Below are positions 1 to 11,112 of a stretch of 64,000 nucleotides of DNA, piece after piece. Both the position numbers and the translations under genes were made by a program. This DNA is from Coenobita brevimanus (lineage: Eukaryota > Arthropoda > Malacostraca > Decapoda > Coenobitidae), in assembly GCA_032717465.1 (NCBI GenBank), contig CM064713.1, forward strand, positions 14,642,203 through 14,706,202, read 5' to 3'. The notes beneath the pieces were generated by a model. The model was not told the origin of the DNA, ran no database searches, and was given only the letters and a program-made list of their open reading frames with translations. The first letter of the stretch is position 1; the number at the start of each line of letters is the position of its first letter.

Positions 1-1172
1 ATGGTGAAACCAGTCTTTGAAAATCACAGCTGTGAACCATGCTTTCAAAGAATGGTACCATACGACAGGAAGGACATCCATCACCCCACGAAGGCACCGA
101 GGCTGCTTTGCACGGCCAACAATAACGGGCTTAAGCCGGTGCATGCCGTTAGCATTGGCACAACACAAAGCAGATATCCGTTCCTTAGAAAGCTTGCGGC
201 CAGGTACACGCTTCTCCGTCTCATCGGCGAGAGTGTTCGTTGGCACCGAGCGATAGAATAGGCCAGTTTCGTCAGCGTTATAGACTTGACCGAGAGTGAG
301 GCCCTCCCTGTCGATCAAGCCTTTCACCTTGTGCCGAAACTCGTCCACTCCATCCTCGAAAGCGTCCAATGCTTCGCCATGTGCTTTACGGTTAGTAAGG
401 CCATGTCGCAACTTGAACACGAAGAGCCAACCCTCGGATGCCTTGAAGTCTAGGGCGTCGTGAAGCCTTGCAAACTTCTCAGCAGCAGCCTTCAGCTCCG
501 TTCCACGTACCATCACACCAGCTGCACGTTGCTGTCGATACCAAATCAACGTGGAGCGGTCGATCTCTGCATACTTGGGAGTAAACATAACCTTCCTCTC
601 CACGTTGCGTTTGCTTCTCGACGAGAAGTCAGCCGTGTACTGCATGAGCTTGTCTCGGGAACGCTTGATATCAAACAAAGTCGACCGGGCCAGGTTGAAC
701 TCGCGGAGAATGCGAGAGGAAGACCAACCCGCATCAACCTTCTCCAATATCTCCCGTTTCTTCTCCAGAGTCAACACCACTCTCTTCCTTTTCTCAGGAG
801 GCGGGCCATCATCACACACACTAAGAGTAGGGCAGAGAGCAGCAGGAGGCCTTGCAGCAAGTACGGCACCACCACAAAAGCGAGCACGTGGGCAGCCATT
901 ACGAAGAGCGCAGGTCCAGTCGCGGTGAGAGACAGGCGGGAAGTGGGGAGGATGCAGCGGCGCTCTATCGGACGTCGGAGGAATGACGAACCAAAACAAT
1001 GCTCTCACGCGGCGCGCGCGGCAAGTTCAAATTACGGACGGCAAAAAATCGTTTTTTTTTCCAATTTTTTTGGATTTTCGGACCATTTTGGGAATTTTTG
1101 ATCCCAGGACGATAAGGTTCGGTTAGTGGGGATGTTCGGTTATTGGGCGTCCGGATATTAGAGTGATTACTG
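1..1172 (-). mobile_element. Tigger/pogo-like DNA transposon P1, cut by the window edge
   Basis: The minus strand encodes the N-terminal half of a Tigger/jerky-type transposase that is shared with copies at 19159, 32463 and 35630: a CENP-B-like helix-turn-helix region (around 790-640), then the start of the DDE domain (a VWYHS/FKDWF segment near 1-60). The rest lies left of the window. The reading frame is broken, so this is a pseudogene. The right terminal inverted repeat runs up to 1172 and reads outward as CAGTAATCACTCTAATATCC; a TA follows at 1173-1174, the expected target site. The sequence beyond it matches the middle of LINE-B (see 11113-12600), so P1 jumped into a LINE-B copy. Confidence 0.85.
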
Positions 1173-1895
1173 TATTTGTGATAAGAGGGTGCATACGAGA
1201 TGTGGTGGTATTAAAGGTACACTGTGAGAAATGCTGATTTCATAAGTGCAGTGTGTCTGGAAGAGCATGTGAAAATTGCTAGGAATGAAAGGACTGAATT
1301 TGCTGGTGAGTCTCTTGAGTGTGTGGAAGACTTTGTTATCTGGGAAACCTGGTATGTGCTGGAGGTGGGCTGGAGCTAGCTCTGTGGCTTGAGTGAGGAG
1401 TGGTTGGAAGAAGTTCAGGGGGCTGTTGCCTCCTGACACTGAGAGGGCTCTCCCTCCATGCTCAGGGATCTTTGTATGCGGCATGTGTAATGCTGTATGA
1501 TTGTGTGACCTGTACAGAAATGGCAATGATTAGGTGGATGTGAAGTGGATCCCTGAGTTCGAGGACAGTTGGACTAGGTTTACGATGGAAGAGTTTAGAG
1601 GTTGGATGGAGCTGGAGTGAATTGGTTTTGTGATGAGGAGGGGTAGACTGAGATGGTTTGGGCATAAGGAGAGGATGGGGGATGATAACTGGGTGCAGAA
1701 AGTGAGAAGTAATAATGTTAGGAGTAGGGTAGCTAGAGACAGACCAAAAAAGGACCTGGGATGAGGTCACTGAGTGTGACCTCAGGGACTAAATAGGGAA
1801 GCTGCCAGAGATTAAGTAGCATGGATAGCTGCCATTAGGTGACCAAGGCCGGCCCATGCAAGAATGCTAGAGCCTCCAAAAATTAAATGAAATGA
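1173..1895 (+). mobile_element. LINE-B fragment, 3' end
   Basis: A degraded plus-strand copy of the LINE found in reverse at 11113-12600. Shared landmarks are the segment around TTTGTGATAAG...GGGTGCATA at the left, the GAGAGGGCTCTCCCTC segment near 1440, and a 3' end with GGAGCC-like text followed by an ATGAAATGA tail near 1880. No open frame survives. Its 5' part would lie on the far side of P1, outside the window. Confidence 0.7.
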
Positions 1896-2959
1896 TCCAG
1901 AGTAAATTACAGAAAACTTACATATTCCAGTGCCATTGTTCTAAGACATTTGCTTCAGTGATGATTTCTACCCCACTTCAGTGCAGCTGAGAGTCATGTT
2001 CAGTAACAAAGAACTATGGCGCTGATTTGATTAGTATCAGTACTCACAGAGGATAATTACTGCTTGATAACTAAAGCTCTTTGATTAGCAAGCAACCACC
2101 AGTTAATATTCAAGTTGTGGGAATGGCCTAATTCTGTTGGATAAAAAATAAACTGACCATACATATACTGACATAGGTGATTCGCCAGTCTCCACACTTT
2201 AATGTATCAATTGTACGGTATGGTCTGTGCAAAAGGTGTGGCATTTAAGAATTCATCCTATCCTACTAACAGGGATGGTGTGTACAGCACTTCTCATGAG
2301 GAATAATTGTACTATCATGCATAAGTTCACAGACAATCCCCCATCAGCACTGTGTTCTGCCTTTAACATTTCTCATTCCTCTCCTAATATCAGTGAGTGT
2401 CCTTCCTTTTTATGCCATTTTTGTTGTATGGTTTATATTGTTACCACACTAAAATATTTCCCACAACATTCTTCATCCCCACAATCATTCATCAGGGAAA
2501 TGCTGGAGAGCTTTTGATCATGACACTGCATGAACTCCCAATTTACAGAACCAACTATAGTAATGGAAATACCTGTACTGTATTGTGGAACACATCTCTG
2601 ACTTGTAACGAGGACTGCCTGTACCATATGTCACTGATATCTTTTTCCCATTCTAGAGCATGGACGAGGAACAGGATAAGGTGCACCCTTTTCCAGGCGG
2701 ATGAGGATGAGGAGGCGGAAGATGCAAGGTGTTTAGAGAGAAAGCATTTTCTATAACAGGGAGCATCCTGTTACAAAAAGTGATTTCAGTTGTAACTAAG
2801 CTATTGTTATGGACATATTTTAGGAGTACTTGTTGCATTAACTGCATTTGCTGTTACCTGCTGTGGTGTGCAACTGTGTAGGTTTGCTGTGCTTTACCCA
2901 ATGACTTCAGAATAATGGGACATCCTGCAGAAACTTGGCAGCAAGGAATGTATGCTTGC
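1896..2959. other. AT-rich unassigned stretch
   Basis: I recognise no gene here. One weak exon-like segment exists on the plus strand at about 2664-2730: a pyrimidine tract and AG (ending ttcccattctag), a short acidic reading (QADEDEEAEDAR) and GCAAG followed by gtgttt. There is no recognisable homology. The stretch is probably intron or intergenic. Confidence 0.3.
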
Positions 2960-3196
2960 TGTCTAATAGATTTTTGTAATGGCTGTTCCTTAGCAATCTA
3001 TTTTGCAGTATACATCTTTATATCCTATAGTATGTAGGTTCTACGATGTTACTTCTAAGATAGAACACATTCTATCCATTTCTCCTTTCTCCGAAATCTC
3101 CATTCCAGGAGATTTCAATGTTCATCACCATCTTTGGCTCTCCTCTCCTTTTACTGATCCATCTGGTGAACAAGCCTATATCTTTTCTATCCTTAA
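2960..3196 (+). pseudogene. jockey-like LINE J1, endonuclease part upstream of the insertion
   Basis: The plus strand encodes a piece of an endonuclease/exonuclease/phosphatase (EEP) domain: a TSKIEHIL segment, then the GDFNVHHHLWLS motif (the catalytic GDFN box) and SPFTD, ending in FSIL at 3193. A frameshift and stop codons occur just upstream, so the element is dead. The protein continues in the same sense at 8366 (NNPEQLVQHP), after a 5.2 kb TTAA-flanked insertion. The 5' end of this LINE is not discernible. Confidence 0.8.
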
Positions 3197-3828
3197 CCCC
3201 TAAAGACTGCAATTATTTCAGGCAGGGTACTTCCCACAACCGCAATTCAGGGGTGTTTTGGCAATTTTCACCAAGGGCAAATTGATTGTGCTCTAGCTAA
3301 AAAGGAAGAATTTACACACCTGACAACGCAATCTGCACCCCCATAAGCCAAATTGTTACCGCACAATCGCGCATCAAAGTTTTAAAAAGTTTATAATAGT
3401 CACCCCTCAAAAACACTCGAAAATGTGAACATTTTGGTAACTACATATTTTTCTTATTGAAACAGGTCATTTCAAAGCATTTTGTCACACCAACCATGAA
3501 AACAGGTGTATGTAGGTGTGGGGAGATTACTAGGCTGTGGGGAGCAGGCCTATAGGTACGGAGGTTGAAAAAATAACCAACTTTTCACATGAAATGAAAG
3601 CACTTCAGTGTATTCTGTAACATCTTGGCGGTCTGATACCTCTCGGGGGTCTGTAAGGGGTGGGAGGGTAGTGAGGAACAAGGAGGGAGGGATGGCAGGG
3701 GCACGGCCAGAAATATAATTCAGGTGGGCCATAAACCCAGCACCCCTCCCCCCACGCCTCGCACTTAAGGACGCAGTGCACTGTACATATTTCGTAGTTA
3801 AGAGTTCCGCTAAGTTGCCAATAGCTAT

Positions 3829-4131
3829 TTATGCTGAAAAAATTAGCTGAGAAATATGCTTTTTATAATCATGAAAGGCTTTGTCCACCTCTTGCATCAT
3901 AAAAGGTACAGTTCCTGCTAATAAGACAGGTCCACCAATGATATACTGCCGAAAATCATCATCAGTATACAGTATATCATCACAAACTGGCCAACTGCAT
4001 TTCTCAGTTCCTCTCCTTTCCAAAAACTTCATTGTACAAATCTTTATCCTTACTTTTAACACTGTACCAATACATGCTTTTTTGCCATAATCCATATCAC
4101 GGTATTTTCTCTCTTTAGGGCATGCATGCAA
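3829..4131 (-). CDS. hypothetical 100-aa open frame inside the TTAA element
   Basis: An uninterrupted minus-strand frame (MHACPKERKYRDMDYG... to ...HISQLIFSA). It contains a WPVCDDILYTDDDFRQYIIG stretch and a hydrophobic GGPVLLAGTVPFMM segment. An AG preceded by a pyrimidine-rich tract lies just upstream (cccattttcag), so the frame could be a terminal exon rather than a complete protein. I do not recognise the family. It lies within the 5.2 kb TTAA element, so it could be a passenger, a remnant of the element's own gene, or chance. Confidence 0.35.
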   Translation of the reverse strand: MHACPKERKYRDMDYGKKACIGTVLKVRIKICTMKFLERRGTEKCSWPVCDDILYTDDDFRQYIIGGPVLLAGTVPFMMQEVDKAFHDYKKHISQLIFSA

Positions 4132-4260
4132 CCTGAAAATGGGAAATATCTACTTGTTGACACCCAAAACCACGATAAATACGGCAACTATAAAATATAG
4201 TAGTAAATAATGCATGAAAACTAGGTTTTTCCTTGCGAAAGTCACAAATGAAATTGTTGT

Positions 4261-5493
4261 CCCAACTCTATCTATCTATTGCCAGACGCCTCAATCCCGT
4301 TTGGGGTGGCCACAAACAAATCGCCTCCAAGTCGCCCTGTCCCCCGCCATTTCACTGCCCTGCTCCCAACTCACACCCCCCTCTCTCATATAACTCTCCA
4401 CCCCATCCCTCCATCTCATCCTCGGCCTCCCCCTCCCTCTTCCCCCCTCCACCTCACTCACATACACTCTCTTCATCAGTCTTTCACCCTCCATCCTCTC
4501 CACATGGCCAAACCACCTCAGTGTGTTCCTCATAACGCTTCCTGTCACATCCACATCCACACCACAACTCTCCTTTATATCCTCATTCGTCAGCTTGTCT
4601 CTCCATGTGACTCCACAGGCTCCTCTTAAATAACTCATTTCCACTGCTCTCACTCTTGACTTGTGTCCTTCCAACAACGTCCAAGCTTCACTTCCGTACG
4701 TTAGAGTTGGTATCACAATACTGTCATGTAGTAACTTTTTCACTTCCATGCTCACTTCCCTGTTTCTTATCACTGCTTTCAAAGAACCAGCAATCTTTCT
4801 TCCCTGCTGTACCCTTTCAAGCACTTCACCCTCCAAACCTCCATCCTTACTCATCACACTACCCAAGTACTTAAAAGTACTCACATTTTCCTATTCCCCA
4901 CCATCCAACCTCGCTGTACATTCACTGACTTCACCTCTCTCAAAGACCATCACTTTACTCTTCCCTACATTCACCTTTAGATTCCGTTTCTTACACACTC
5001 TCCCAAACTCATCCACCAAGCCTTGCAGCTCCCCTTCGTCTTCACTCAACAACACAGTATCATCTGCAAACAACATGACAGGGAGTTTCCAAACACTATC
5101 CTCTCTCACCAGGGCCACTCCAACATCCACTACCCTACCTTGTACCTCTTTTATTACCCCATCCATGAACAGATTGAACAACCATGGAGACATGACACAT
5201 CCCTGTTTCAACCCAACTTTCAAAGAGAAAAATTCACTTAGTTCACCATCCACATGCACTGCAGCCTTCACACCATCATACATACTCTTCACAGCATTCA
5301 ACAACTTCCCATCTATTCCATATATTCTTAACACTTTCCACAATCCTTGTCTATCCACCCTGTCATATGCTTTCTCCAAATCCATGAAAGCCACATACAA
5401 CTTCTTTCCCTTCTCTAGAAACTTTTCCACTAAAGATCTAAGACTGAATATCTGATCTACACAACCTCTTCCCTTCCTTTAGCCTTCCAACTC
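4261..5493 (-). mobile_element. RTE-like LINE copy A1, 5'-truncated
   Basis: A minus-strand 3' half of LINE A. Two frames separated by a single stop near 4888 encode the reverse transcriptase (RT) from motif A (AFMDLEKAYDRVDR) through motif C (FADDTVLL) and the C-terminal region (RWFGHVERM...GRGRPRMRWRDGV). The 3' end is the family's terminal text (GGCCACCCC...TGCCAGACG on the minus strand) plus a short (GATA)n tail at 4268-4280. CCAACTC flanks both sides (4262-4268 and 5487-5493) and is a plausible target-site duplication. It is nested inside the TTAA element. Confidence 0.9.
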
Positions 5494-5503
5494 ATCCTGG
5501 GTT

Positions 5504-5522
5504 AAAAAAAAAAAAAAATAAA

Positions 5523-5562
<40 letters not shown>

Positions 5563-5636
5563 GTGGGCGGGTCGGGACAATTGTCTATTAATCCTTCAGA
5601 ACTGCTCTGCTGTAAAAATGTATTTGCTGGATAAAT

Positions 5637-5671
<35 letters not shown>
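5504..5671. repeat. A-rich / (AAT)n and (AC)n microsatellites
   Basis: An A-run then AAT repeats occupy 5504-5560, and an (AC)n run occupies 5640-5671. Both are simple sequence with no coding content. Confidence 0.9.
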
Positions 5672-5672
<1 letters not shown>

Positions 5673-6569
5673 TATATAACAATTGAGAATTTCACCCACC
5701 AAAAAGTACACTTTTAGCTCTAAAACTGAGTGGGAGAGGAAAATTGGCAAAATATGTGTATTTTCAGAAACAAAATTTTACAAAGGTCAAAATGATACCC
5801 TTTCATGTTTGCACATTTTTCATGCATTATTCGTGGTTATATAGTAAACTAGCCTTAACAACATCTGTAAAGTTGGGGCAGGGCTATTGAATGGGCACTA
5901 TAAAATGGAAATGTCTGGGCATTTAGCATAGCAGTGCCCACTGTTTCAACTCATCCTGTGTCCCCGCACTGTCCCAACTCACTCAACCCTAATGTCTGAA
6001 AATCCATCGTCTGTTGAATACTTAGTTCAATGATGATTAGTTTACTTCAGTGATGGTTGCCACACAGGGCACAAGTAGCTAAAGCCTGAAATATATCACA
6101 AGGAAAATATTAAGCAATCACTGACTTCCAGTTTCTGCGTGCACCTACACTTGTGTAGAGCTAATGGCATGACATATCATTTGTTATTATTACTGGCAGT
6201 AATAATATCCTCTACACTGTAATGCATTTGCTAAACATAAACTGACCTTTTAGAACCTGAACTCATGAAGTTCAATATACTTGATTGCTGCAGCTGCTTC
6301 CGTTTCATAATAAAGTGATCCAGAGAAACTAACGGAATACGTCTTTTCACTTCCTGTCACAGTACAGCATGCAAGTAGAGTAATTAGCAAGTTGTATGGA
6401 CTGGTCACTGGTGCAACACGATCTGATGAGAGTTGACTGATGACTGATGGCACTGGCGGGTGATGAGCGAGTGACACTTAACTGATGGCTGGTAAACGTT
6501 GCCACGATAGTTTATTTTTCTTGCCACTTCTGCCACATGTAGGCCTAAACACCCGTAGGTACTCCTAAC
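5672..6569. other. unassigned interior of the TTAA element
   Basis: There is no supported gene. The minus strand at about 6240-6310 holds a short ATG frame beginning MKRKQLQQSSILNFMSSGSK, which looks like the basic leader of many hAT/ZMYM-type transposases, but it stops after about 24 codons and is not linked to a transposase domain here. Everything else is AT-rich sequence without motifs I can name. Confidence 0.3.
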
Positions 6570-6571
6570 TA

Positions 6572-7574
6572 CACTCAATCCTCGTAAATTGCGGCAATTT
6601 GGGTCTGGACCACTGCCGCGATTTACAAATTCCGTGGTTTATAAATAATAACTCTTATGTGAAAAATGAATTTGGGTCTGGACTTTGGCCAACCACCCCC
6701 CACAGCACCCTACTTACGCCTATCTAGGCACCATCAAACACAAACATACAAATTTAGGAATATTCAGTGCATGTATTTAATAGAAATAAGCAATGTTAAG
6801 GGATCTCACCTTAATCCTATGATGATATTGCTTAAGTGAATGGAGTGGGGTGGTGTTGGGAAGAACTTAGAACCTCTCAGCATGAGGTGGGGGTGCTCCC
6901 TTCTCAACACGACAAATGAGCTCCAAACGTTGACTGTACGACAACGGCGGCTGCTTCTTGATGCCATACTGCTTAGAGCACTTCATCGGGGGTTCAGGAG
7001 GGGCCATGGAAGGTAGGAGGCAGGGGAGAAGGTGCACAAAAAAAGGCAGGTAGCTCTCGTACTCCAAGGCGATGGTCTGTAGTGTGCGGACTGGCAGGAA
7101 GAACAACAATGTGGCAGCATTAGTATGCACACTTGCCACCAGGGACAGGTGGTGGGTGGAGATTTTCAAACTGAATGCCTCGGTTTACGATTCTCCTCGG
7201 AGAAGGCCCACTTCGGTGCCTAGGTCCGTGATTTTCGTGACTTAACAGCGATTTACCACGTTGAGTACACCGCTTCCCGTCCGATCAGCGAAGTTAAGCA
7301 ACGTTGGGTCTGGTTAGTACTTGGATGGGTGACCACCTGGGAACACCGGATGCTGTTGGCATCCCTACGCGTCAAGTGGGGTTGGTGGAGGATTAGTGCC
7401 CCTCCCTGTAAAACAATTAACTCTAAGCCGTTGGCCACCCCGTTTGGGATACATGGCGTCTGGCAATGAATGAATGAAAAAACAGCGATTTAAGGGTGCC
7501 GGCAGTCTGACAGCCACTTAGCCGTGATATAAGAATCCGTTATTTATAAACACGCGATTTACGAGGACTGAGTG
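6572..7574. mobile_element. TA-target MITE with CACTCARTCCTCGTAAAT ends
   Basis: Inverted ends read CACTCAATCCTCGTAAATTG (left) and CACTCAGTCCTCGTAAATCG (right, read inward), each flanked by TA. This fits the Tc1-mariner/pogo group. An internal minus frame (6867-7169) has the tail KKQPPLSYSQRLELICRVEKG, which could be the start of a pogo-type helix-turn-helix, but no DDE domain follows. A 5S-SINE is nested at 7256-7480. The related element at 50383-51310 also starts CACTCAA. Confidence 0.75.
7256..7480 (+). mobile_element. 5S-rRNA-derived SINE copy S1
   Basis: Positions 7256-7360 match 5S rRNA without its first dozen bases (box A-like AAGTTAAGCAACG; box C-like GGATGGGTGACCACCTGGGA). Next comes a middle part (GGTTGGTGGAGGATTAGTGC...) that matches the 5' leader of LINE A, then GGCCACCCCGTTTGGGAT...GGCGTCTGGCAATGAATGAA, which matches the 3' end of LINE A. 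A 12-bp target-site duplication AACAGCGATTTA lies at 7244-7255 and 7481-7492. This is a retrotransposed pseudogene-type SINE, not a working 5S gene. Confidence 0.92.
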
Positions 7575-7577
7575 TAG

Positions 7578-8364
7578 TTAATTACATAAACCTATTAGTA
7601 GTGGAGTTTCCCGTTTTGAAGATTATACCGGTATGTCATAAGGTACATAAAAGAACTGAAAATTTCACAGAGTGGCAACATTTCTTGCCTCCTTTCCTGC
7701 CTCCTCTCCTCACCCGTCCAGGCGTCAATGGCTCCCCATGCGTAAATTCAAATGTCTGTCTCACACCTAAAGTAAAATAAGTCTTAAAAAGTATATGTGT
7801 ATACAAGACTTTTATCTCAGACTTCCATAGTTTTTCAGTTCTCCAAATATGTGACATAGTGAGTATTACACCCTTGATTAAACAAGAATTCAACATTTAA
7901 GATTCGCAGTCTATTCTTGAACACACGTAGAATTTTCGCGGGCAGGTGGGGGGGGGCCTGGCTGTGCCACTGAGGGATGAGGTAGGGTTCGAGGGGAGGA
8001 CAAGGCTAGCACGGTGGGAGGAGGGGCAAGAGTGGGTGGGAAGAGACACAGGTGGTGGTGGGAGGAGAGATGCAGGTGCATGGAGGGATGGGAGGGTGAT
8101 GGGGGACAAGGAGGGAGTAAGGGAATGTGGTAAAGGGTGGCATGGAGGTGGCCCAGGGGGGGGGTGCCCCCCACCAGCTGGGTTGGTCCAATCCCCCCTC
8201 ACCCCACTCAGGAGTGAATTCTCACTGGCATGAAGCCATGTACTTCATAATCGGGGCGGAGGAAGCGCTCCGCAGTTTTTTATAGGACCCGCTCAATTGA
8301 TGCAATTAGGCATTTTGGCATATAACTCAAATCACATCAGTTGACGCGATTAGGACTTTAGGCG
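7578..8364. other. right arm of the TTAA element, G-rich block
   Basis: Positions 7940-8200 are a G-rich purine block on the plus strand. The long proline-rich frames on its complement are compositional artefacts. Near the right end a 22-base motif (TGATGCAATTAGGC / TGACGCGATTAGGA type) occurs twice, at about 8297 and 8342, as a subterminal direct repeat. There is no gene. Confidence 0.5.
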
Positions 8365-10805
8365 TTAATAACCCAGAGCAGCTTGTACAGCACCCTACCA
8401 GTATCCCTGACTGCCTTGGAGAGAGTTCCAACATACTTGACCTCTTCCTTACAACTAATCCTTCTGCTTACACTGTTTATCTTTCCTCTCCTTTGGGCTC
8501 CTCTGATCACAACCTTATTACCTTAACCTGTCCTATTGCTCCGGTACAGCCTGTGGACCGACCTTCCAAAGAAACATTGTCTATGGCACTTTGGAGCTCC
8601 AGATTGGGAGGCCCTCAGGCAGTACTTCTTTGATTTTCCCCGGAATGATTATTGCTTCCATGGCCGGGAGCCATCTGAGTGTGCCTTGCGCATTATGGAG
8701 GTTATTCTCTCAGGCATGGAAGCATACATTCCCTTCTCATATCCTTTGACTAATGCAAGAAAGCCTTGGTTTAATCACGCTTGTTCTAATGCTATCCACA
8801 ACAAGGAGAGGGCCTATAAAAGGTACCAGAGCTAACCCACCCCAGAATCACATCATCTTATGTTTCTGCCTGGAATCGTGCAAAGTCTGTTCTTCACTCT
8901 GCTAAAAATAATTTCATCCATACTAAATGCTCTCAACTCTCCTACTCAAATTCTTCCTGCTCCTTCTGGCTCCTTGCCAAAAACCTTTCCAACAACTTTA
9001 CCTCATCATCCTTCCCTCCTCTTTTCTATTCTGATGGCTCTGTAGCTATTTCTTCTACTGATAAAGCAGATCTTTTCGCTCAGACTTTCTCCTCCAATTC
9101 CACCTTAGATGATTCCAGTGCTGTTCCACCATCACCTCGCCCCTTAGACATGCTCATGGCTGACATTAAAATTTCTTCAGCTGATGTACTTTTTGCCATC
9201 ACTGGCCTCAATACTAACAAGGCATATGGGCCTGATGGAGGCCCTCTTGTTGTCCTCAAGAACTATGCTTCAGTGCTTAAACCCTGGCTAGGTAAACTCT
9301 TTTGCCTTTGTCTTTCAACTTGTACCTTTCCTTCTTGCTGAAAGTTTGCTCTCACTCAGCCAGTCCTAAAGAAGGATGACCATTCCCAACCCTCCAATTG
9401 CTTTAACATCCTGTGTCTCAAAAGCTTTCGAGTCAATACTTAACCGAAAAATTTTAAAGCATCATTCCTATCACAACCTTCTTTCCGATTGTCAGTATGG
9501 GTTCCGTCAGGGATGCTCCACTGGCGATCTTCTCACCTACCTTTCAGACTCCTGGTCATCCTCCTTTCAGGACTTTGGCAAAAGCTCTGCCACTGCACTT
9601 GATATCTCAAAGGCTCTCGATCAAGTCTGGCATAATCTTTAATTTCTAAACTGCCCTCTTACGGTTTCTATCCTTCTATCTGTGCCTTCATCCATAGCTT
9701 CCTTTGTGGTTGTTCTATAGCTGCTGTTGCAGATGGCCATCGTTCTTCTCCTAGATCTATCAACAGTGGTGCTCCTCAGGGCTCTGTCCTATCACCAACT
9801 CTCTTCTTTTTATTCATCAATGACCTTCTAAGCTGTACATCTAACCCTATCCATTCACACGCTAATGACTCCACCCTTCACCTTTCCATTCAGTTCCCGC
9901 AATGTCCATCTCAGCAGTTACTTCAACAAACAAGGGATGAGGCTATGGCACACCTAATGTTTGACTTGGCACGTATCTCTGACTGGGGTAAAAATAATCT
10001 TGTTGTTTTTAATGCATCAAAAACTCAGTTTTTACACCTATCAACCCAACACAATCTTCCACAGGATTACCCACTAATGTTTAATAATATCCAACTCAAT
10101 TCTGCATCATCCTTGAACCTGCTTGGGGTTTCGTTCACTCGGGACTTTTCTTGGAAAGATCATATTGCATGTCTTGTAAAATCTGCCTCCAAGAGATTAG
10201 GTGTGCTAAGTCGATTCCGTACCTTCTTTACCCTTGCTCAGTTGTTGACTTTATACATGGGTTTTATTCGCCCTTGTTTAGAGTACAACTCTCATGTGTG
10301 GGGAGGCTCCCCACATACAGCTCTTCTCAGTAGGGTGGAGTCAAAGGCTTTTCGTCTCATCAACTCTCCTCCTCTTACTGGCTCCCTTCAACCTCTGTCT
10401 GTTCGCCACACTGTTGCATCTTTATCTCTTTTCTATCACTACTTCAATGGTCACTGCTTCTCTGAACTGTCTGCTTGCATCCCTCCACCTCTTCAACGGG
10501 TGCATAGCACCCGTCTAGCAACAAACTCTCATCCCTTTTCTGCAACTATCTAATGCAAGGTTTAACCGTTACTCCCAGTCTTTCATTTATGCAACAGGTC
10601 AACTCTGGAACTGTCTCCCTCTGTATTTCCTATTTCCTATGATCTCCAGTCTTTCAAACGCGGTGTGTCTAGGCATCTCGAAATGAACGGATCTTGAATT
10701 TGGCTCTCTTTTGTAGTGTTTTTGTTTTTTATTAGAGGGAATGGTTTGCGGGCTCCTGGCCTTTGATTCCTTTTTTCTTGCATTAAAAAAAAGAAAAAAA
10801 AAAAA
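8365..10805 (+). pseudogene. jockey-like LINE J1, RT part downstream of the insertion
   Basis: This continues the EEP domain (NNPEQLVQHP...LDLFLTTNPSAY...PLGSSDHNLI, the SDH box) and then an RT with several frame changes: AYGPDGG (about 9225), SKAFESILNRKIL and YGFRQGCSTGDLL (9420-9530), LDISKALD (about 9600), GAPQGSVLSP-like (about 9770). At about 9860 the active-site YADD is replaced by HAND. The C-terminal part (9945-10553) is open: ISDWGKNNLVVFNASKTQFL, LGVSFTRDFSW, HVWGGSPHTALLSRVESKAFRLI. The 3' UTR ends in A-rich sequence near 10805. The element is inactive. Confidence 0.85.
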
Positions 10806-11112
10806 ATGATGCCAACCATGTAAATATCAAAAGATACAAATAACGTATCTGAGAATATGAGTGATGTGCAAAACAAATTAGTGAGGCTGAGGTGTGTAAA
10901 GATTCATGTACTACTGAGAAAACAGCTCATTTATGAAGAAAAGAGTTTCTTTTCTAAAACCCTGCACTAACATGACAAACTCTTCATTTCAGTCATGCTA
11001 CCACAAGGTGATTTTACTCCCTTTTCAAGTGGTAGGGTTTCATGTGACTCAGGAAACCATATACAATGCTGGGTGGTAACCATATAACCAAATAATATGG
11101 TGATGTTTCATT
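10806..11112. other. spacer with one copy of repeat R
   Basis: Mostly AT-rich non-coding sequence. Positions 11036-11100 (AGGAAACCATATACAATGCT...GGGTGGTAACCATATAACCA) match a roughly 90-bp repeat that I call R, found also near 24270, 30480 and 30690. An (ATTTC)n tract follows at 11108-11130. Confidence 0.6.

Larger units (their letters stand above)
3197..8364. mobile_element. TTAA-flanked (piggyBac-type) composite element
   Basis: The element is bounded by TTAA at 3193-3196 and 8365-8368. Its left end reads CCCCTAAAGACTGC and its right end, read inward, CGCCTAAAGTCCTAA, giving a short inverted repeat. A TTAA target duplication with a short CCCCT-type terminus is the hallmark of the piggyBac superfamily (established knowledge). 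No piggyBac transposase is visible inside, so it would be non-autonomous. It has since received an RTE-like LINE (4261-5493), microsatellites, a MITE (6572-7574) and a 5S-SINE (7256-7480). Removing it with one TTAA restores the jockey reading frame. Its left end resembles the right end of the element at 25399-27298. Confidence 0.72.

Noticed and set aside
2664..2740. Plus-strand coding exon
   Set aside because: Splice-like borders but only a short acidic reading with no recognisable homology and no partner exon.
7256..7360. A functional 5S rRNA gene
   Set aside because: It lacks the first dozen bases, is fused to a LINE-like body, has a 12-bp target duplication and a tetramer tail, so it is a SINE.
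7946..8233. Glycine/arginine- or proline-rich proteins in a G-rich block
   Set aside because: Purely compositional; no homology and several overlapping frames.
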